64,000 nucleotides of DNA, taken from contig JBBDHG010000061.1 in the NCBI GenBank assembly GCA_037951165.1, positions 6,620,001 through 6,684,000 on the forward strand, read 5' to 3'. A model generated the notes under the pieces. It did no database searches and was not told the DNA's origin. It saw only the letters and a program-made list of their open reading frames with translations. Position numbers and translations under genes: made by a program. This DNA comes from Lophius americanus (Eukaryota > Chordata > Actinopteri > Lophiiformes > Lophiidae). Shown here piece by piece: positions 47,301 to 62,300 of this stretch (the stretch's first letter is position 1; the number at the start of each line of letters is the position of its first letter).

Positions 47301-50300
47301 CCTGTGTATGAATAATTACTGCACACCAGTGAAAGATACTGTAGCTTGCAAATGTAGCGAGATCACGTAGGATCCAATCAGTTCTGTGTTTTTGTCCTTC
47401 ACAGAGTACATCAAAATGGCAGATCATTATGTACCCGTGCCGGGAGGGACTAATAACAACAACTATGCCAATGTGGAGCTCATTCTGGACATTGCTAAAC
47501 GCATACCTGTTCAGGTAACACCACACACTTTATGTACATTTATAGTATTTCCATATAAGTTAATAATTTTCTCACTAATCTTTTTTTTTTTTAATCATAT
47601 ACATCATGTAGGCAGTGTGGGCTGGTTGGGGTCATGCCTCGGAGAACCCCAAACTCCCGGAGCTGCTTCACAAGAATGGCATTGCCTTCATGGGTAGGAA
47701 AGCATTTTAAACTTAATATATTATTTCGTTGACATTTCAATTTAGTTTCACATTTTAATTTCATATTACCAGTTTATTAAACTAAACTATTACTTTTATC
47801 ACTTACTTCTTGCTCAGGACCCCCAAGTCAGGCTATGTGGGCTCTAGGAGACAAGATTGCCTCGTCTATTGTGGCACAGACAGCTGGTATTCCAACTCTG
47901 CCATGGAGTGGTGCAGGTGAGCCACAGCTGTTATGGAGTCCAAAGATAGTGATTGTTGGGGATGTTGATGAACAGATTTTAAGTGCATGAATAAAAGTGA
48001 GTTTCTATTTTAATCATAAAGAGAATCAATGGTTCTATAACTCTCTGTAATTTAAACAGATTTTGGTCTTTTTGCATTGTTTCTCTAAATACATCTGTAT
48101 GTTGCAAATGAGTTTGATTTACAGTATGTCAGATTCCTGATATTTCAGAGAAAGAAATGATTAACCCAAACCCATTACATTGAAAATATGCATGGCTGAA
48201 ATATTATGTCTTTGTCTTTCTTAGGACTGACAGTAGAATGGTCTGACAGCAATCAAAAGAAGAAAGTCATCAATGTTCCGACGGATGTGTATGAGCTTGG
48301 TTGTATCCAGGATGTGGAGGATGGCCTCAAAGTGAGACCATTAGTAAACTAATTCTTCATGCAATGTTTCTGCTGATTCTGTATGTAGGGCTTTAAAAAT
48401 CTAAAATACATTGATATATTGTGTACAATATTTCAACAATGCTCATTTAAATGTTTCTTTGTGCTTCAAAATGAGCTTATTATTTATACTGCCACACAAA
48501 TACTCCATTGTAGACCAACAGTCCTGTGAATAAATTCTTTAACTTTGCAAGTAAATGCCACTACGGTATTCCTTCATTACAATTATGATTCAATTTAACT
48601 TCTTGTAACCTGCAGAAACCCTTTCATAATGTCAAATGCATGTAATTTGTGTATACTTGCTGGCGTACTGGAAGATGTATTTTTTTTGTTTTTCAGGCTG
48701 CAGAGAATATCGGTTATCCCATAATGGTGAAAGCTTCAGAGGGCGGTGGAGGAAAGGGCATCCGAAAAGTCAACTGTGCAGAAGATTTCCCTAACCTCTT
48801 CAGACAGGTAAAATCTACTGGTATAAGTTTGCAGGACTGGGCACATTGTATAATAGACGTTAAATGTATCATTACTTTTTTTGCATTTATTGACTGCAAG
48901 GATTGGCTTTATCTTCGGTTCTACAGGTCCAGGCAGAAGTTCCAGGCTCACCGATTTTCGTCATGCAGCTAGCCAAGCATGCTCGCCATCTAGAGGTCCA
49001 GATCTTGGCTGATCAGTACGGAAATGCGATTTCCCTCTTTGGCCGAGACTGCTCTGTGCAGCGGCGGCACCAGAAAATCATAGAGGAGGCTCCCGCTACC
49101 ATTGCCACTTCTGATGTGTTTGAGGATATGGAGAGGGTACAATTATTCAACATTGATTGCAATTATCTCTACTTAATAAATTGAGATCTCAAGCCAATTA
49201 AGTAAATTATTGTGTATAGAACTCATCTGTTCCTTGATATTAATGGTTTCGTTTCTTTCCTCAGTGTGCGGTTAAGCTGGCTAAGATGGTCGGGTACGTC
49301 AGTGCAGGTACGGTCGAATACCTTTATAGCCAGGATGGCAGCTTCTACTTCCTGGAGCTCAACCCTCGTCTGCAGGTGGAACACCCCTGTACTGAAATGG
49401 TGGCTGATGTCAATTTGCCCGCTGCCCAACTGCAGGTCAGTCTAATTCAGACAGGCTTGCAGATATAGATAGCGACCGTCTTGTAGCAGAAGATGTTTGC
49501 TTGCTTCATCACTCGGCACTAGACAGGCCCCCTAGCTGCACAGCAACTGACTGCAATAAGTCCTAAGGTATATTTTGCAGTGTTAAAGGTTGGGAAAGCT
49601 TTGTAGTCCATTGTCTCAGTGATGGAAGTAGTGAGCACTACAGTGAGATTGACTATGAGGCAACAATAGGACTTGAAATATTTTTTTATTTATTCTGTGG
49701 AAAACTGATATCTGATAAGTATCCTGGAAAAAGCTTACATTATTTAAAGTGGCTTCGATGCACAGAATGTATGTACTGTACTGTGATAGCCATGTTTGTT
49801 GTGTGCATGTTCCTTAATGTTCTATAGGCAAACCTGCCTGTGTTGTACTAATGTGATTTTTTTTCTTTTCAGATTGCAATGGGTATTCCTCTTCAAAGAA
49901 TCAAAGACATCAGGATGCTTTATGGGGTCCAGCCCTGGGGCGACTCGCCGATTGATTTTGAGGGACTGTCGACAGCACCTTCCCCGCGCGGTCATGTAAT
50001 TGCAGCACGTATCACCAGTGAAAATCCTGATGAGGTAAAACTCACTTTCTCGTGGTACACATTATATTTCAATGTAGACATTTCCTGCTGTCGTTCTGTT
50101 CTTATTCCGTGTAGGCCAGTGGTATTCAAACCTTTTACACCGTGAACAACCTCAGAATATATCGGGCTCTCCAAGTACCACCATTATGACCCATGTAAAA
50201 ATACATTAGTAGTAGGTAGGTAACCCTATTCAGCTAAACGTAGTTCAAACCGGAAGAAAATATATTCCCAATAAGAATATTATTTATTGTTGACCAGTCA

Positions 50301-53300
50301 GCCACACCCCACAAAGTGAGAAGGAGTAGCATTGGAACTGGCACTTAAACTATTTCACATGATTATAATAAAAGAGGCAGCCCCTCACACATTTAGTATG
50401 CACACGGAGCAGGAAAGAACCTTAACAATAACAACTGTAAGTCCCTGTAAATGCACATTTCAAATGTGATGTAACCTGAGTCATATCTTCTTACTGTTTT
50501 TCACCGGTTGATGCTGTTGATTCAGGGATGCTGCTGTGTTCATTGTCTTACACTGCACTTTCAACAACACTGCTAATAATATTCTCCTCCTGATCCACAC
50601 TTCTCTTCCTAAAAGTTCCCATTTCAAGCCACGGTTGCATTATTATTAAACCACTTGTGATTTTAGCTTCCTCTGCTTACTGTCTTCTAGTCCTCACAGT
50701 TAAGCTTGTAATAACTTGACGCGTGCGTCGCAACCCGACTACATAGCAGGCTGATTGTGTCTGAAAAAAAAAGATACACCAAAGGCTGAATTTATTTTAA
50801 AGCATTTCATTTATCTCATGGTTACAATATTTTAATCTCATTCATCATAGTATTTTGATAGTATTATACGTGTTAGCCTTTTCCTGTTCGGGTTCCAGAC
50901 CACAAAGGTAACAGGGGATATGTTTGTTTATTCCCACCAGGGCCAACGTTTTTCCTTTGGGACTAACCCCTTTACTCTTCACCAGCGGCAGTTAAACACC
51001 ACACCGGAGACTCCACGTGCTCTTGGAAGCTGCAGCCTTTATTTCAGACCACTGTGTCCTGCTGTACACATACAAAAATCACTTAGTTGCTCCAAACTCT
51101 GCGCTAACTCTGTCTTTTTCCTGCCATCCCACACTTATGCCTCAGCACTGCTCTCTCTCTCCCTCGTTCTCGCTCGACCACCCCCTCATACACACAAACA
51201 CAGGCCCTCTTAAATGGACCATGCACTCTTAGAACATTCTTGTTCAAACTAATCTTGTTTGATTTGGTAAAATTAGGCAATTTCAGAGATTCCTCCACGT
51301 ACCACTAGAGTGAGCCTGCATACCACAATTGGTACGCGTACCACAGTTTGAGAACCACTGTTGTAGGCTATTATTACTTATCTAAATGTCACGATTAACC
51401 TGTTTGATTTTTGTTTAGTCATTTAGAAGAGGAAATGTGACTGTCTTTGCATCTGTATTCGTGTGTGGTATCATCCTAGGGTTTCAAGCCAAGCTCTGGA
51501 ACAGTACAAGAGCTGAATTTTCGCAGCAACAAGAACGTGTGGGGCTACTTCAGTGTCGCAGCAGCAGGGGGGCTTCATGAGTTTGCAGACTCCCAGTTTG
51601 GACACTGTTTCTCGTGGGGAGAGAATCGGGAAGAAGCAATCTCGTAAGTACAGAGGGAATTCAAATAAGCTGACCCAAATTTTCAGCTACACATTATTAA
51701 CCATATTTTAGCAGCACTACGGCAAGGTTTGAATTAGCCTTTAGTGTACGGTTTTTCTCCGGGTACACCAGCTTCCTCCCACAACCCCATTAAATGCAGT
51801 CAACCGCTCAAAAATTGTCCATTGGTATGAATTGAAGCGTTGTCTCTATCTTACCTCTGATGAGCCTCTTGCTTGTCTGGGTTTGCTCTGTCCTTCACCC
51901 AATGTGTTCTAGGATAGTCTCCAGCCTGATGAGAAAAGGCAGTTATGGGACATTAATTGATGGTGTATTATTATTTACTCAGTTGTCTATTTTTTAAATT
52001 AATAAGATTTTCAATTTTAATCCTTTTTTTTCTAGCAACATGGTAGTGGCTTTGAAGGAGCTGTCTATCAGAGGAGACTTCAGGACCACCGTGGAATACC
52101 TCATTAAGCTACTGGAGACGGAAAGCTTTCAGCACAACAGCATCGACACAGGCTGGCTGGACAGGCTGATCTCCGAGAAGATGCAGGTATGCAGATATAA
52201 ATGTTCCAGCTGGGGCCATTTGATGATCTTTGACTAAACTTTGAGAGAGACGCTTGATATTTTGACCCCTATTGTAAGGTCAATGCTGAAATTTGTAAGA
52301 CTTAGTGTTTTGTCCTTTTTGCACCATGAAGCTTGCATATTTGGCATTATTCTGGATCAGATGCACACTGTATTTCCTGTTCAGGCGGAGCGTCCTGATA
52401 CCATGCTGGGAATCGTAAGCGGGGCTCTTCATGTGGCAGACTTCAGTTTGAGGAACAGCGTGTCAAACTTTCTGCATTCTTTGGAAAGGTAAAAAAAAAG
52501 AAGGAATATCACAGTAAATTATTTCAAGCAGGAAATTCTTAGGAAACCAAAAACATGCGTGCAGTTTTTAAACATGGGTGATACTCTACACTCTGACTAG
52601 GGGGCAGGTGCTGCCAGCACACACACTACTCAACAATGTGGACGTGGAGCTCATCTATGAGGGTACTAAGTATGTCCTGACGGTGACACGCCAGTCTCCC
52701 AACTCCTACGTGGTCATTATGAACAACTCCTCTGCTGAGGTGGACGTCCATCGTCTCAGTGATGGAGGTCTCTTGATATCTTATGATGGAAGTAGCTACA
52801 CGACCTATTTGAAGGAGGAGGTGGACAGGTGAGCTTTAAATGAATTAATCGGTACTAGTTGCTATAAGATAGAAATTTCTGAGATAGAAATTGAACCAAT
52901 GTTAAAAATGACAATGATACTCTAGGTCTTGTCAGTCAACCAGTTTACAGAAATCAGTTGATGTTCATTCTGGATTTTTTTATAAACTAAATATATTGTT
53001 TTCCACAGGTATCGCATCACGATTGGGAACAAGACTTGTGTATTTGAAAGGGAGAATGATCCTTCCGTGCTCCGATCTCCTTCAGCAGGAAAACTTATCC
53101 AGTACACAGTTGAGGATGGTGGCCATGTGTTTTCTGGCCAGTGTTATGCTGAAATAGAGGTACAGAATATTATGCAGAAGTTGCTAACAAGAAGTATGTA
53201 ATCACTACAAATTTACATATCTAACTTATCTTTGCGCTTCTTCCAATTCCAGGTGATGAAGATGGTAATGACCCTCACAGCAGCTGAGTCTGGTTGTATT

Positions 53301-56300
53301 CACTATGTGAAGAGAGCTGGAGCAGCATTGGAGCCCGGCTGTGTAATTGCTAAGCTTCAACTGGATGATCCAAGCCGAGTGCAACAGGTAGTGTTTGGCT
53401 TTAATAGTAGTCTACACAGGTCTACAATTTATGACCCCAAAATAGAGTAGGATCCTCTCAATTTTCATAACAGGTTTTCTATCCTGATGGAATTCGCCCA
53501 TTGGACCGATCTCACTGACCCATTGCTCTGGATATTGGTTCCATAGTCCGAACAACAGTGGAGTTAGTAGTTAAGGATGTTAACCAAAGAAGGGAACAGA
53601 CATGGTGTCTATGCAAGAATAAGCACTGCTGTACTTGCAGTGCCTTTCCCAGAAAAAAAAAAACAATGAGAAAAGAGGTGTTGAGTTTAAATAATGAGGA
53701 TTCCTATGGAGTCTACCATTTCCAGTTTTTTGAACTGCACATGATGTCCCCATAGGAAAACCTTGTCAACATCTATTTTATTCAATCTAATTAAATCCTA
53801 AGTGATTCCATCACTTCAGTCAAGCCAATTTATTTGAACTGGACCATCAAGCAAGACCAGGCCCAAAGCGTCATGAAAACCTGTCGTGACATAAATGTTA
53901 CTGAACCTGACAAACTGAACTGTTTGTAAAGCATTATAGTCATCTACTCTACTGTTACAGCTATGTAGAACAACTCTAGTAGCACTCGTCTGTAGCGCTC
54001 GTGGCATGCCACTCATACCTTGGTTCCAGTGTCATGAGCAACCAAAAAAAGCCGGCCCACTTCCTTGTATTGTCATAGGGTTTGAGCTGTAAGTTGGTGA
54101 TGGACTGTGTTGCCATTTCACTTGTTCAGAATCGGGATGCAGTTTTGCCAAGTAAAGTGTATCCAGTGTGTTAGGCTTTCCGAGGTGCTAAAATAGTGAG
54201 AGCTCGTTTGTGAACACTCTCTTGCTTGGGGCGTTCAACCCTCGTAGTACTCTCAGACCATTTTATGTCACTCCTGCAGTCATATCCATCTCATTCGTCC
54301 CTTCCCTGCGAAAAATCCAAAAAAGATCTTCCCTTTAGTTTTAAACACAGATAGCAGACTGGCTGTTTCTTCCATCATCGCTAGTGTTTGTTCTCCACTC
54401 ACTTCTGATTGCCATCTCCCTCACTGGAAAGTAAAAACTCTGTAGCATTATATATTGGCCCGAAATGGCCACTCGAATGACTTGGTTCATATTTTCATTT
54501 TATAAAACAATATTTTGTGATTTTTCATCCTTGTGGTGATAAAATATCCCCATACAAAAATAACTGATTGCCATGCAGTATAATTTTTTTTTTTTTTAAC
54601 CTACCTGATTATCCAGCTATAACTTGGTTAAACTAACCACCAGTCATGGTTGTTTGGAGAGGAAGTTAAGTCATACGGAAGAGGGCCTATTTTGCTTAGC
54701 TAATGTGCACACTGCAGCTCATGCTTGTGCTGTGTTCAGATTTTCAGGTCACTCACTGCAGAATGCTGTAACGCAAAAGTGCTTATGCATTAATGCTTCA
54801 CAACATTTCTGCTGCAACTGAATACCTCGTCAAGTTATTACACCCTGGGGTTTACAATCTCTTATCGACATATCAAATATCTGCAGAATATTGTATGTGT
54901 AGCTTGTTTATAGGTAAAAAAAATATATATATATATTTATTTTTTTTACGACAGAAATTGGGATCAGTGTGACTATTCTTCTATTTTTGTTTGATTAATT
55001 TTAAGGTGCCTCTAATCCATTTTCTTTTGTGTGAAACCCTTAGATTGTACTATTAATATCACCTCACTTTTGTTTTTAAAATGCAATGTTTCTCTGATAT
55101 AGACCAGACTTTATTTGGGTGAGCCACCGGGGTACAACTTGTAAATTTTATTTTGCTAGTTTTATCTATTATTGAAAATAATGCCTTCCATCATTATTAA
55201 CCATTGGAGACTCTCCAGCTATGGATCATCTGCAGAAAGGTTTTTTCTTTCTGGTATAATGTCCCTCGTGTAAAGGCGCTGACTGTGATCTCTCGTTTAA
55301 TGTGGTTGATTCTTTGAACTTGGTTTGGACCAATGTCTATCAATACTGTATTGGTTCTGATCATTTCAATGTGCTGCTTCATTCAAATCAAGCCTATTCT
55401 ACAATCCAATCAAGGGTTGTTGTAAAAACAAAATGTCTTGTGCAAACTCCAGAACATAGCGTTTTGTGGGTGATTGACATTAAGGGAGCATCGCCTGTTT
55501 GTGAAGATGCCACACACAGAAAGACAAGTGGTGCAAACTGTGTTTCTGTGTGTGTGAACAATGGCAAGAGAATAGATGTAGGAAAAGAGAACAAAAGGGA
55601 AAACCAATCTGAGCAGTTAAAAAAACAACTTAATGAGTGCAGTTAAAATGACGAAATAAGAAATATTGTAGTATTCTAGAAATCATTTTATGAGACAAAT
55701 AAGTCAATGATGATGCCACTCATTCCTACTTGGCTTCACAATCGATAACACTTGTATATTTTCTGATATTTCAAACATATCATTTAGTTAAAATGTGGTT
55801 ATTTATTGGTGTTTGTCTTTTAGGCAGAGCTGCACACAGGGGCCCTGCCTTCTATCCAGGCTGTAGCTCTGAGAGGAGAGAAGCTTCACAGAGTATTCCA
55901 CAACACTCTGGATCATCTCATTCACATAATGAATGGGTTTTGTCTTCCAGAACCTTTCTTCAGTGCTAGGGTAAGATTTCATATACACCGACACACCGAC
56001 ATCAGCTCTTCCGACACACACGTATTCCTAAATGAAACAACCTTTGTCTCCTAGCTGAAAGAGTGGGTCGAGAGGTTGATGAAAACCATGCGTGATCCCT
56101 CTCTGCCACTGTTGGAGCTTCAAGACATCATGACTAGTGTATCGGGTCGAATCCCCCTCGCTGTGGAGAAGGCCATCAAGAAGGAGATGGCTCAGTACGC
56201 CAGCAATATCACCTCTGTGCTCTGCCAGTTTCCCAGCCAACAGGTGCTCCTCAACACATCATTCTAGATACGCCAACAGATTTCTTCTTAAATGGAAAAT

Positions 56301-59300
56301 GTCAATGATAGTAAAGCTTCTGTTGAGTACTTGCTTATGTTTTTATTGGTCAGGAACTCTAGTGTTTGTTTCCACGGTAACCCCATCTCTCCTTGAACAT
56401 ATTGTTAAATTATTAATAAATAATAATAATAATAATAATACATTTAATTTAAATGCAGGAATTTTTTTCTTTGCTTCTACATTAGATTTACAATAAACAG
56501 GCGGTGTTGTCTTTCATTGATTATTTTCTTTTTAAAGCTACTTTGTTTCGTATGTATAGTCCACTGGATTGAGTTACAATGGTTTGACCCTTTTGTATAA
56601 TTTTTTTTGCAAATTATGGTATTTTGCTAATTATTTTCGAATATCTATGTAAGTTACTATTCATCTTTTATAAGTAAAAGTGTTAGCAAGTCAGGTGCTG
56701 TATATTGGCATAAGGATGCTTTCACATTTGGATTTGGTTTCGCTCTAGGTTTCAAATATCACATTTTTAATAATCTTTACTGACAGAAAATTTGATGCTT
56801 TGTTAAACAATATGCTGGAGGGTGTATTAAAACAGACATCCTCTGTGTCAATGGGATTAAATGCTAATGATTTTCCACTGCTGTCGGGATTAAATGTTAA
56901 TATTATTTCCCAGATTGCAAACATCCTCGACAGCCATGCAGCTACTCTCAACAAGAAGTCTGAGCGAGAAGTCTTCTTTATGAACACTCAAAGCATCGTT
57001 CAGCTGGTACAGAAGTAAGTATGATACCCTCTGAGACCCATCACTGGCTGTACAACCTTTCTTTGTTACGTGGACCAGCATCATGTGAAGAAGGCCCATA
57101 CTTTAATTCGCTGCATAGCATTATTTAATTTAATGTTATTCAATTAGCTATTCTCTATCGCCTCATCTATTGCGTTACCTGTTGATCAATATACATTCTG
57201 CTGTTTGTGTAGTTGGTACAATTCTGCATGGTTCTTCGTGTCAGAGCAGCATCATTCTGTATCTACCAGGTATCGTAGTGGCATCAGAGGTCACATGAAG
57301 GCGGTAGTGATGGACTTGCTCAGGCAGTACTTGAAAGTAGAGATCCAGTTTCAGAATGGTGAGTACGAACAACAATATGCTGAAATGCAATTACACATGA
57401 GGTCCACTTGGTAGAGCTCTTCCACAACGAACCCCTTATAATTCTGCCTCTGCAGTACCACTGTGTATTATTTACCAGAGTTTTTGTACATTGTTCTGTT
57501 TACAGGCCATTATGACAAGTGTGTGTTCATGCTGCGTGAGGAACACAAAGGTGACATGGCCAATGTGCTTAATTATATCTTCTCCCACGCGCAAGTCACC
57601 AAGAAGAACCTTCTGGTCACTATGCTGATTGTAAGTATCAGACTTCTTTCTAATAATCAAGATCCTTGCCCCATTTAAATCAGTTGAATAGGGCGATCTC
57701 AATTTCAGTCTTGAATGTTGTTTTTCCAGTCTGTCTGAGATAAAGTGCTGGATGTCACACATCTTTCATGTCTCCAGCTTTTTCAGAATGTAGAAGCTCA
57801 AACACTAGAAAACGAGAACATATCAGCCCTGTTTGAGCCTCTCTTATCTAGTTACTAGTTTGTTTTAGAATCGATTTCAAGATCTTGCTGGTTACTTTTA
57901 AGACTCTTCATGGATTAGCTCCTAGTTAAATCTCCAAGCTGCTCCACCCATATGAGCCTGGGAGCTGATATGGGCGGTACCATCTTAGATCCTCAGACAG
58001 AGCTCTGCCAGCTTTTCCTTGCTCTTTTTTATTCGGGGCCCCTCACTCTGGAACTCCTGTCTGTGGAGCTGAGGCTTGCAGAATCGGTATCATCCTTTAA
58101 CACACGTCTTCAAACAAGCTTTTTCAAGAAAGCTCTTTAATAATCTCATTTCCCAGTTAGTTCCTATTGGTTCTTGTCACTTTTGGTAATTGTCGGTTTC
58201 TTGTAATTCCTTATTTCATCACGTAAAGTACTTTGTAACTTTGTTTTGAAAAGTGCTATACAAATGGTTTTTATTAATATTTCATAGAGGTATTTATGTT
58301 TATTGAACTTCAATGTGTGATCTGTGTAGAACTTATTTAATATTAAGTAGTCATTAATTTCCCTAAGTTGTGATCAGTACTTTTTAGGCCAGTAATGTAA
58401 TTAGGTTTCATGTAACTGCTGTTTATCAGAATGTGATTGGTTGAATATTTAGCTATTTTTTTTGTACATTTATGATATGATCTGATGTTATGTAATGTTG
58501 TCTTATATCTAGGACCAGCTTTGTGGTCGTGATCCCACGCTTACAGATGAACTCATGACAATCCTGACTGAACTCACCCAGCTCAGTAAGACAACCAATG
58601 CCAAGGTGGCACTGCGGGCACGCCAGGTTAGACCATGACTCATAATTTAAGTTGATAAATTTGCTTTAAATTCAACTATAAAAGTTCTCAATTCTCAATA
58701 TTGGTGTTTAATTCCAACTAAAACTAACCTTTGAGATCTAAATAAGACAGTTTTCAACATATTATCATTAAAAAAAAAAAAGAGCTTTATCATTTATTCA
58801 AGTAGCATAAGCCACCACCCTTTCAGATTAAGGCCGGGGTAAATCAGGTATTCGTTGATTGACAACTGAAAAGTGCCGTTCTCTTAATGTATGAAGGGAC
58901 AATATTTAATTGTGGCTGCTCAAAGTCCAAACTGGAAAAACAGCAGTTCTTTTAGAGTGGATAAGTCTGATCCATGTAGGAGTTTCTTTTAAAAGATACT
59001 TCCATGAGAAATTATTACAGTGTAACCTTATAGGACTACTGTCACAATCAAGTTGGCCTTGTTCACTGATATCAGACCTCGGCCCTCTACTTAAGTGAGG
59101 TCAAATATTAATAAATACCTAAATAGTGAGAACTTTCACCAGATTTCACTATCTATTTTATTCTTATTCTTTGATCTGGCTTCATACTCTTATCTGCAGG
59201 TGTTGATCGCTTCCCACCTCCCTTCTTATGAGCTGCGGCACAACCAGGTGGAGTCCATCTTCCTCTCTGCCATTGACATGTATGGACACCAGTTCTGCAT

Positions 59301-62300
59301 CGAGAATCTGCAGGTAGATAAAAGAAGAGAAAAAGGTATTATGTTAATAATGCTTTAAAATGAAGAATTATTTCTTAATAATCTTTTTTTCTTTTCTAGA
59401 AACTAATCCTCTCAGAAACGTCCATTTTTGATGTACTGCCCAACTTCTTCTACCACAGCAATCAGGTAGTCAGGATGGCTGCCCTTGAGGTGAGAGGAGG
59501 AATGATCCTATTCCACAAATCAATTCATTTTAATGAACATTAAAGCACTGGTTTTCATATCAAACTAATATTTTCTGTTGCTTTATCTCCATTAACTGCA
59601 GGTGTACGTCCGTAGAGCCTACATTGCATATGAGCTAAACAGCGTTCAGCATCGACAGCTGAAGGACAACACATGTATAGTAGAGTTCCAGTTCATGCTT
59701 CCTACCTCACATCCAAACAGGTATCCCTCACAAAATGAACCCTACAATGTTTACATTTTGTGCATTATCTTTGCTGCAACTACCCTTTAAATTGCACTGT
59801 GGAGTAAAATCAGTGTTTATAAAAGGGAATATATATGAATTTTCCATTGGAAAATATTGCAGGCATGTTGATATTACCAGCATGTATTTAGCTATATCTA
59901 CATTTTAGCTCATATCTTAGAGGACATGCGTGAACATTTTTTTTATTACAATTCAATGCCCCTTTTCCTCAGATTTTTCAGCGTTTGCTGGTTCTATTTT
60001 CCCAACTCCCATTCCATCAGAGACCACTGTATTACTGTTTGCAGTGCAGAACCCCAGATGTTCTTTCATAAACATATCACGCCAATGACAAGGAAATTAA
60101 TTCCTTTTTTGCCATAGCTGGTGTCAAATGAATATTCACCGATCAGCCATCACATTTAAACCACCTGCCTACTATTGTTCAGCTATGTGTCATTGTTCAT
60201 AGTTGTCTTCCATTTAAATGCTTCTCATGTGCAAAAAAATGTACATTATTTGACTGACGATGCATTTCTCAGCTTGTTATATGTGTACCGAGAACAGTGA
60301 GCAACAAAGCTCCCAGCGCGTCTTATGTCCTTATAACCATATTCCTTTTTCTAAATGAAATTTGAGAATCGGAGAGAGCAAACTCTATATCGTGGTTGGA
60401 CATGCTCAGCATTTGGAAAGCTTGCAACAGAAAGCACCAGGGCTTTTCTGTTGCACCCATGTTCTGCATCCCACCCGTTTGACTGTCCTGTTTGGCTGTG
60501 TGTGTATATGTGTACGTATCTGTGTAGGTGCCTGCTGTTCTCCTAGCAATGATAATTTTCGATTTCGAAATTTCTTTGCACGTGTTTGAATTTGTGTGTC
60601 CGAATTTAATGTTCAGCTGAACTAAAGACCGCATGAGAATGTGAAATGATCCAGTCTTTCTTCAAATTACACCTAATGCTTTGGGATCTCATCATATTTT
60701 TACGTCATCCTCAAATATTCACCTAGATATTGATCAATGCAAATATAAATTCACATTAGAGGACATGCATTCATTGCAACACGACCACTCCCCCTCTCTT
60801 GGTGCCTGCTACTAACCACCTAGTAATCAATGTTGTTTAATTGCAGAGGGAACATCCCAACTCTAAACAGGTATTGTAAACATTCTTTTCATTACGTAGA
60901 CTAATATAGACCGTAAAATTGCTAGCTGCATGGTAAAGGCAGTCATCCGTGTTTATGCAAATGTATCTGGCAATTAAGTCAATCAGTAACCAGTTCCGTG
61001 GCGCAAAAATAATCTGCTTTTAACAACTGGAGTTTAGTCTGCTTGACAAATATGTTTCAAAATTTTACTGACAGCATGGCCCTCTGTGTATCAATGTCTT
61101 TGTCAAATGTTTTTGGAATCTGTATGTGTGTGTCTGTGTGTTTGAGCTTTGTGAAACAAAGTCATTTATATTCCAAGAAATTGTGTGTATGAGAGTTAAC
61201 ATTTAGGAGTTTTTGAATTGCAGGTTATTAAATATGTGACAAGATATATAGAATGACATGTTTGAGAAATCAATGCAAATATCCTGACCCGGAACCTGTG
61301 ACTGTCCTGTCAGGAAAATGTCTACTCCCATACTGAACATTCTAAAAGGCTTGGACAGTAAATTAAAGCAAACTAAACCCAAGGACCTAAAAGCACAGGA
61401 TAGAAAATCTAAGGATGATAATGCTGTGAAGAAAAAAGCCTCCAATTTGGAACCGGACAGGTTTGACACACAAAACCCCTTCAGTGCTTTCAGTGGGTGT
61501 AACTTCAATAAGCAAATGACTAACAAACCAAATAGCTTGTGACAAATTACAGTGTCTTCCCGGTGGTTTTATTTTTTCTGGAAGAATTAAAATTATTTCA
61601 TTTGACTAGCGTGTGGTCTTCCTAAAATTCTTTGTCAATCCTTTAGCTGTATTCAGATGTAATGGTCAAATAACTTCACTGCTTGCTTCTTTCAGTGCGT
61701 TGAGAAAATATTCAGGCCAACTCTCTTTTTCAGTTTTTAAAATAAAATGTTGCAGCCTTAAGCTTAAACCTTTTGCGTTCATTTTTTCACTCATCAATCG
61801 TCCCTTAGGTGCTTTTTGGCAACCTTGTCTTTTTTCTTATTCTTCTTTTGTGCTGGAGGTTCACGGTCCTGGTCCTCCTGCTCTACTTTATCCTTGAGCT
61901 GCTTCTTCTGCAGCTTCTTCCCCTCCTTGGTCTTATTCTTTGGGGTGTTAACACCCAACACAGCATCATCCATAAACGGAAACAGAATTTGAAATGTTTG
62001 CAAATCTTTTTCTAAGACCCCCAAATCACATTGGATTCAGGGATTTCCTTTCATTATTTTCTGCAGATCCTCTCAAGCTCTGTCAGTTGGGATGGGGACC
62101 ATCGGTCGAAGGCCTGTTTCAGGTCTCTAGAGATGTTCGATTATGTTCCAAGTCAGGGCTTTGACTGGGTCACTGAAGTGCATTCACAGAGTCGTCCCTA
62201 AGTCACTCCTGCATTGTCTTGGCTATGTTTTTAATGTACATAGGTCAATAGAAAAAAAATAAATAAATAAAAAAAGATATTTATGTTAAAAAGATTGCAG

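Noticed and set aside
47026..47526. 166-codon minus-strand frame opposite acaca exons 3-4
   Set aside because: It is a shadow of conserved + strand exons.
56787..56913. In-frame extension upstream of acaca exon 20 from an alternative acceptor
   Set aside because: The available AG (56785-56786) would enter in the wrong phase. The conserved protein needs 56914.
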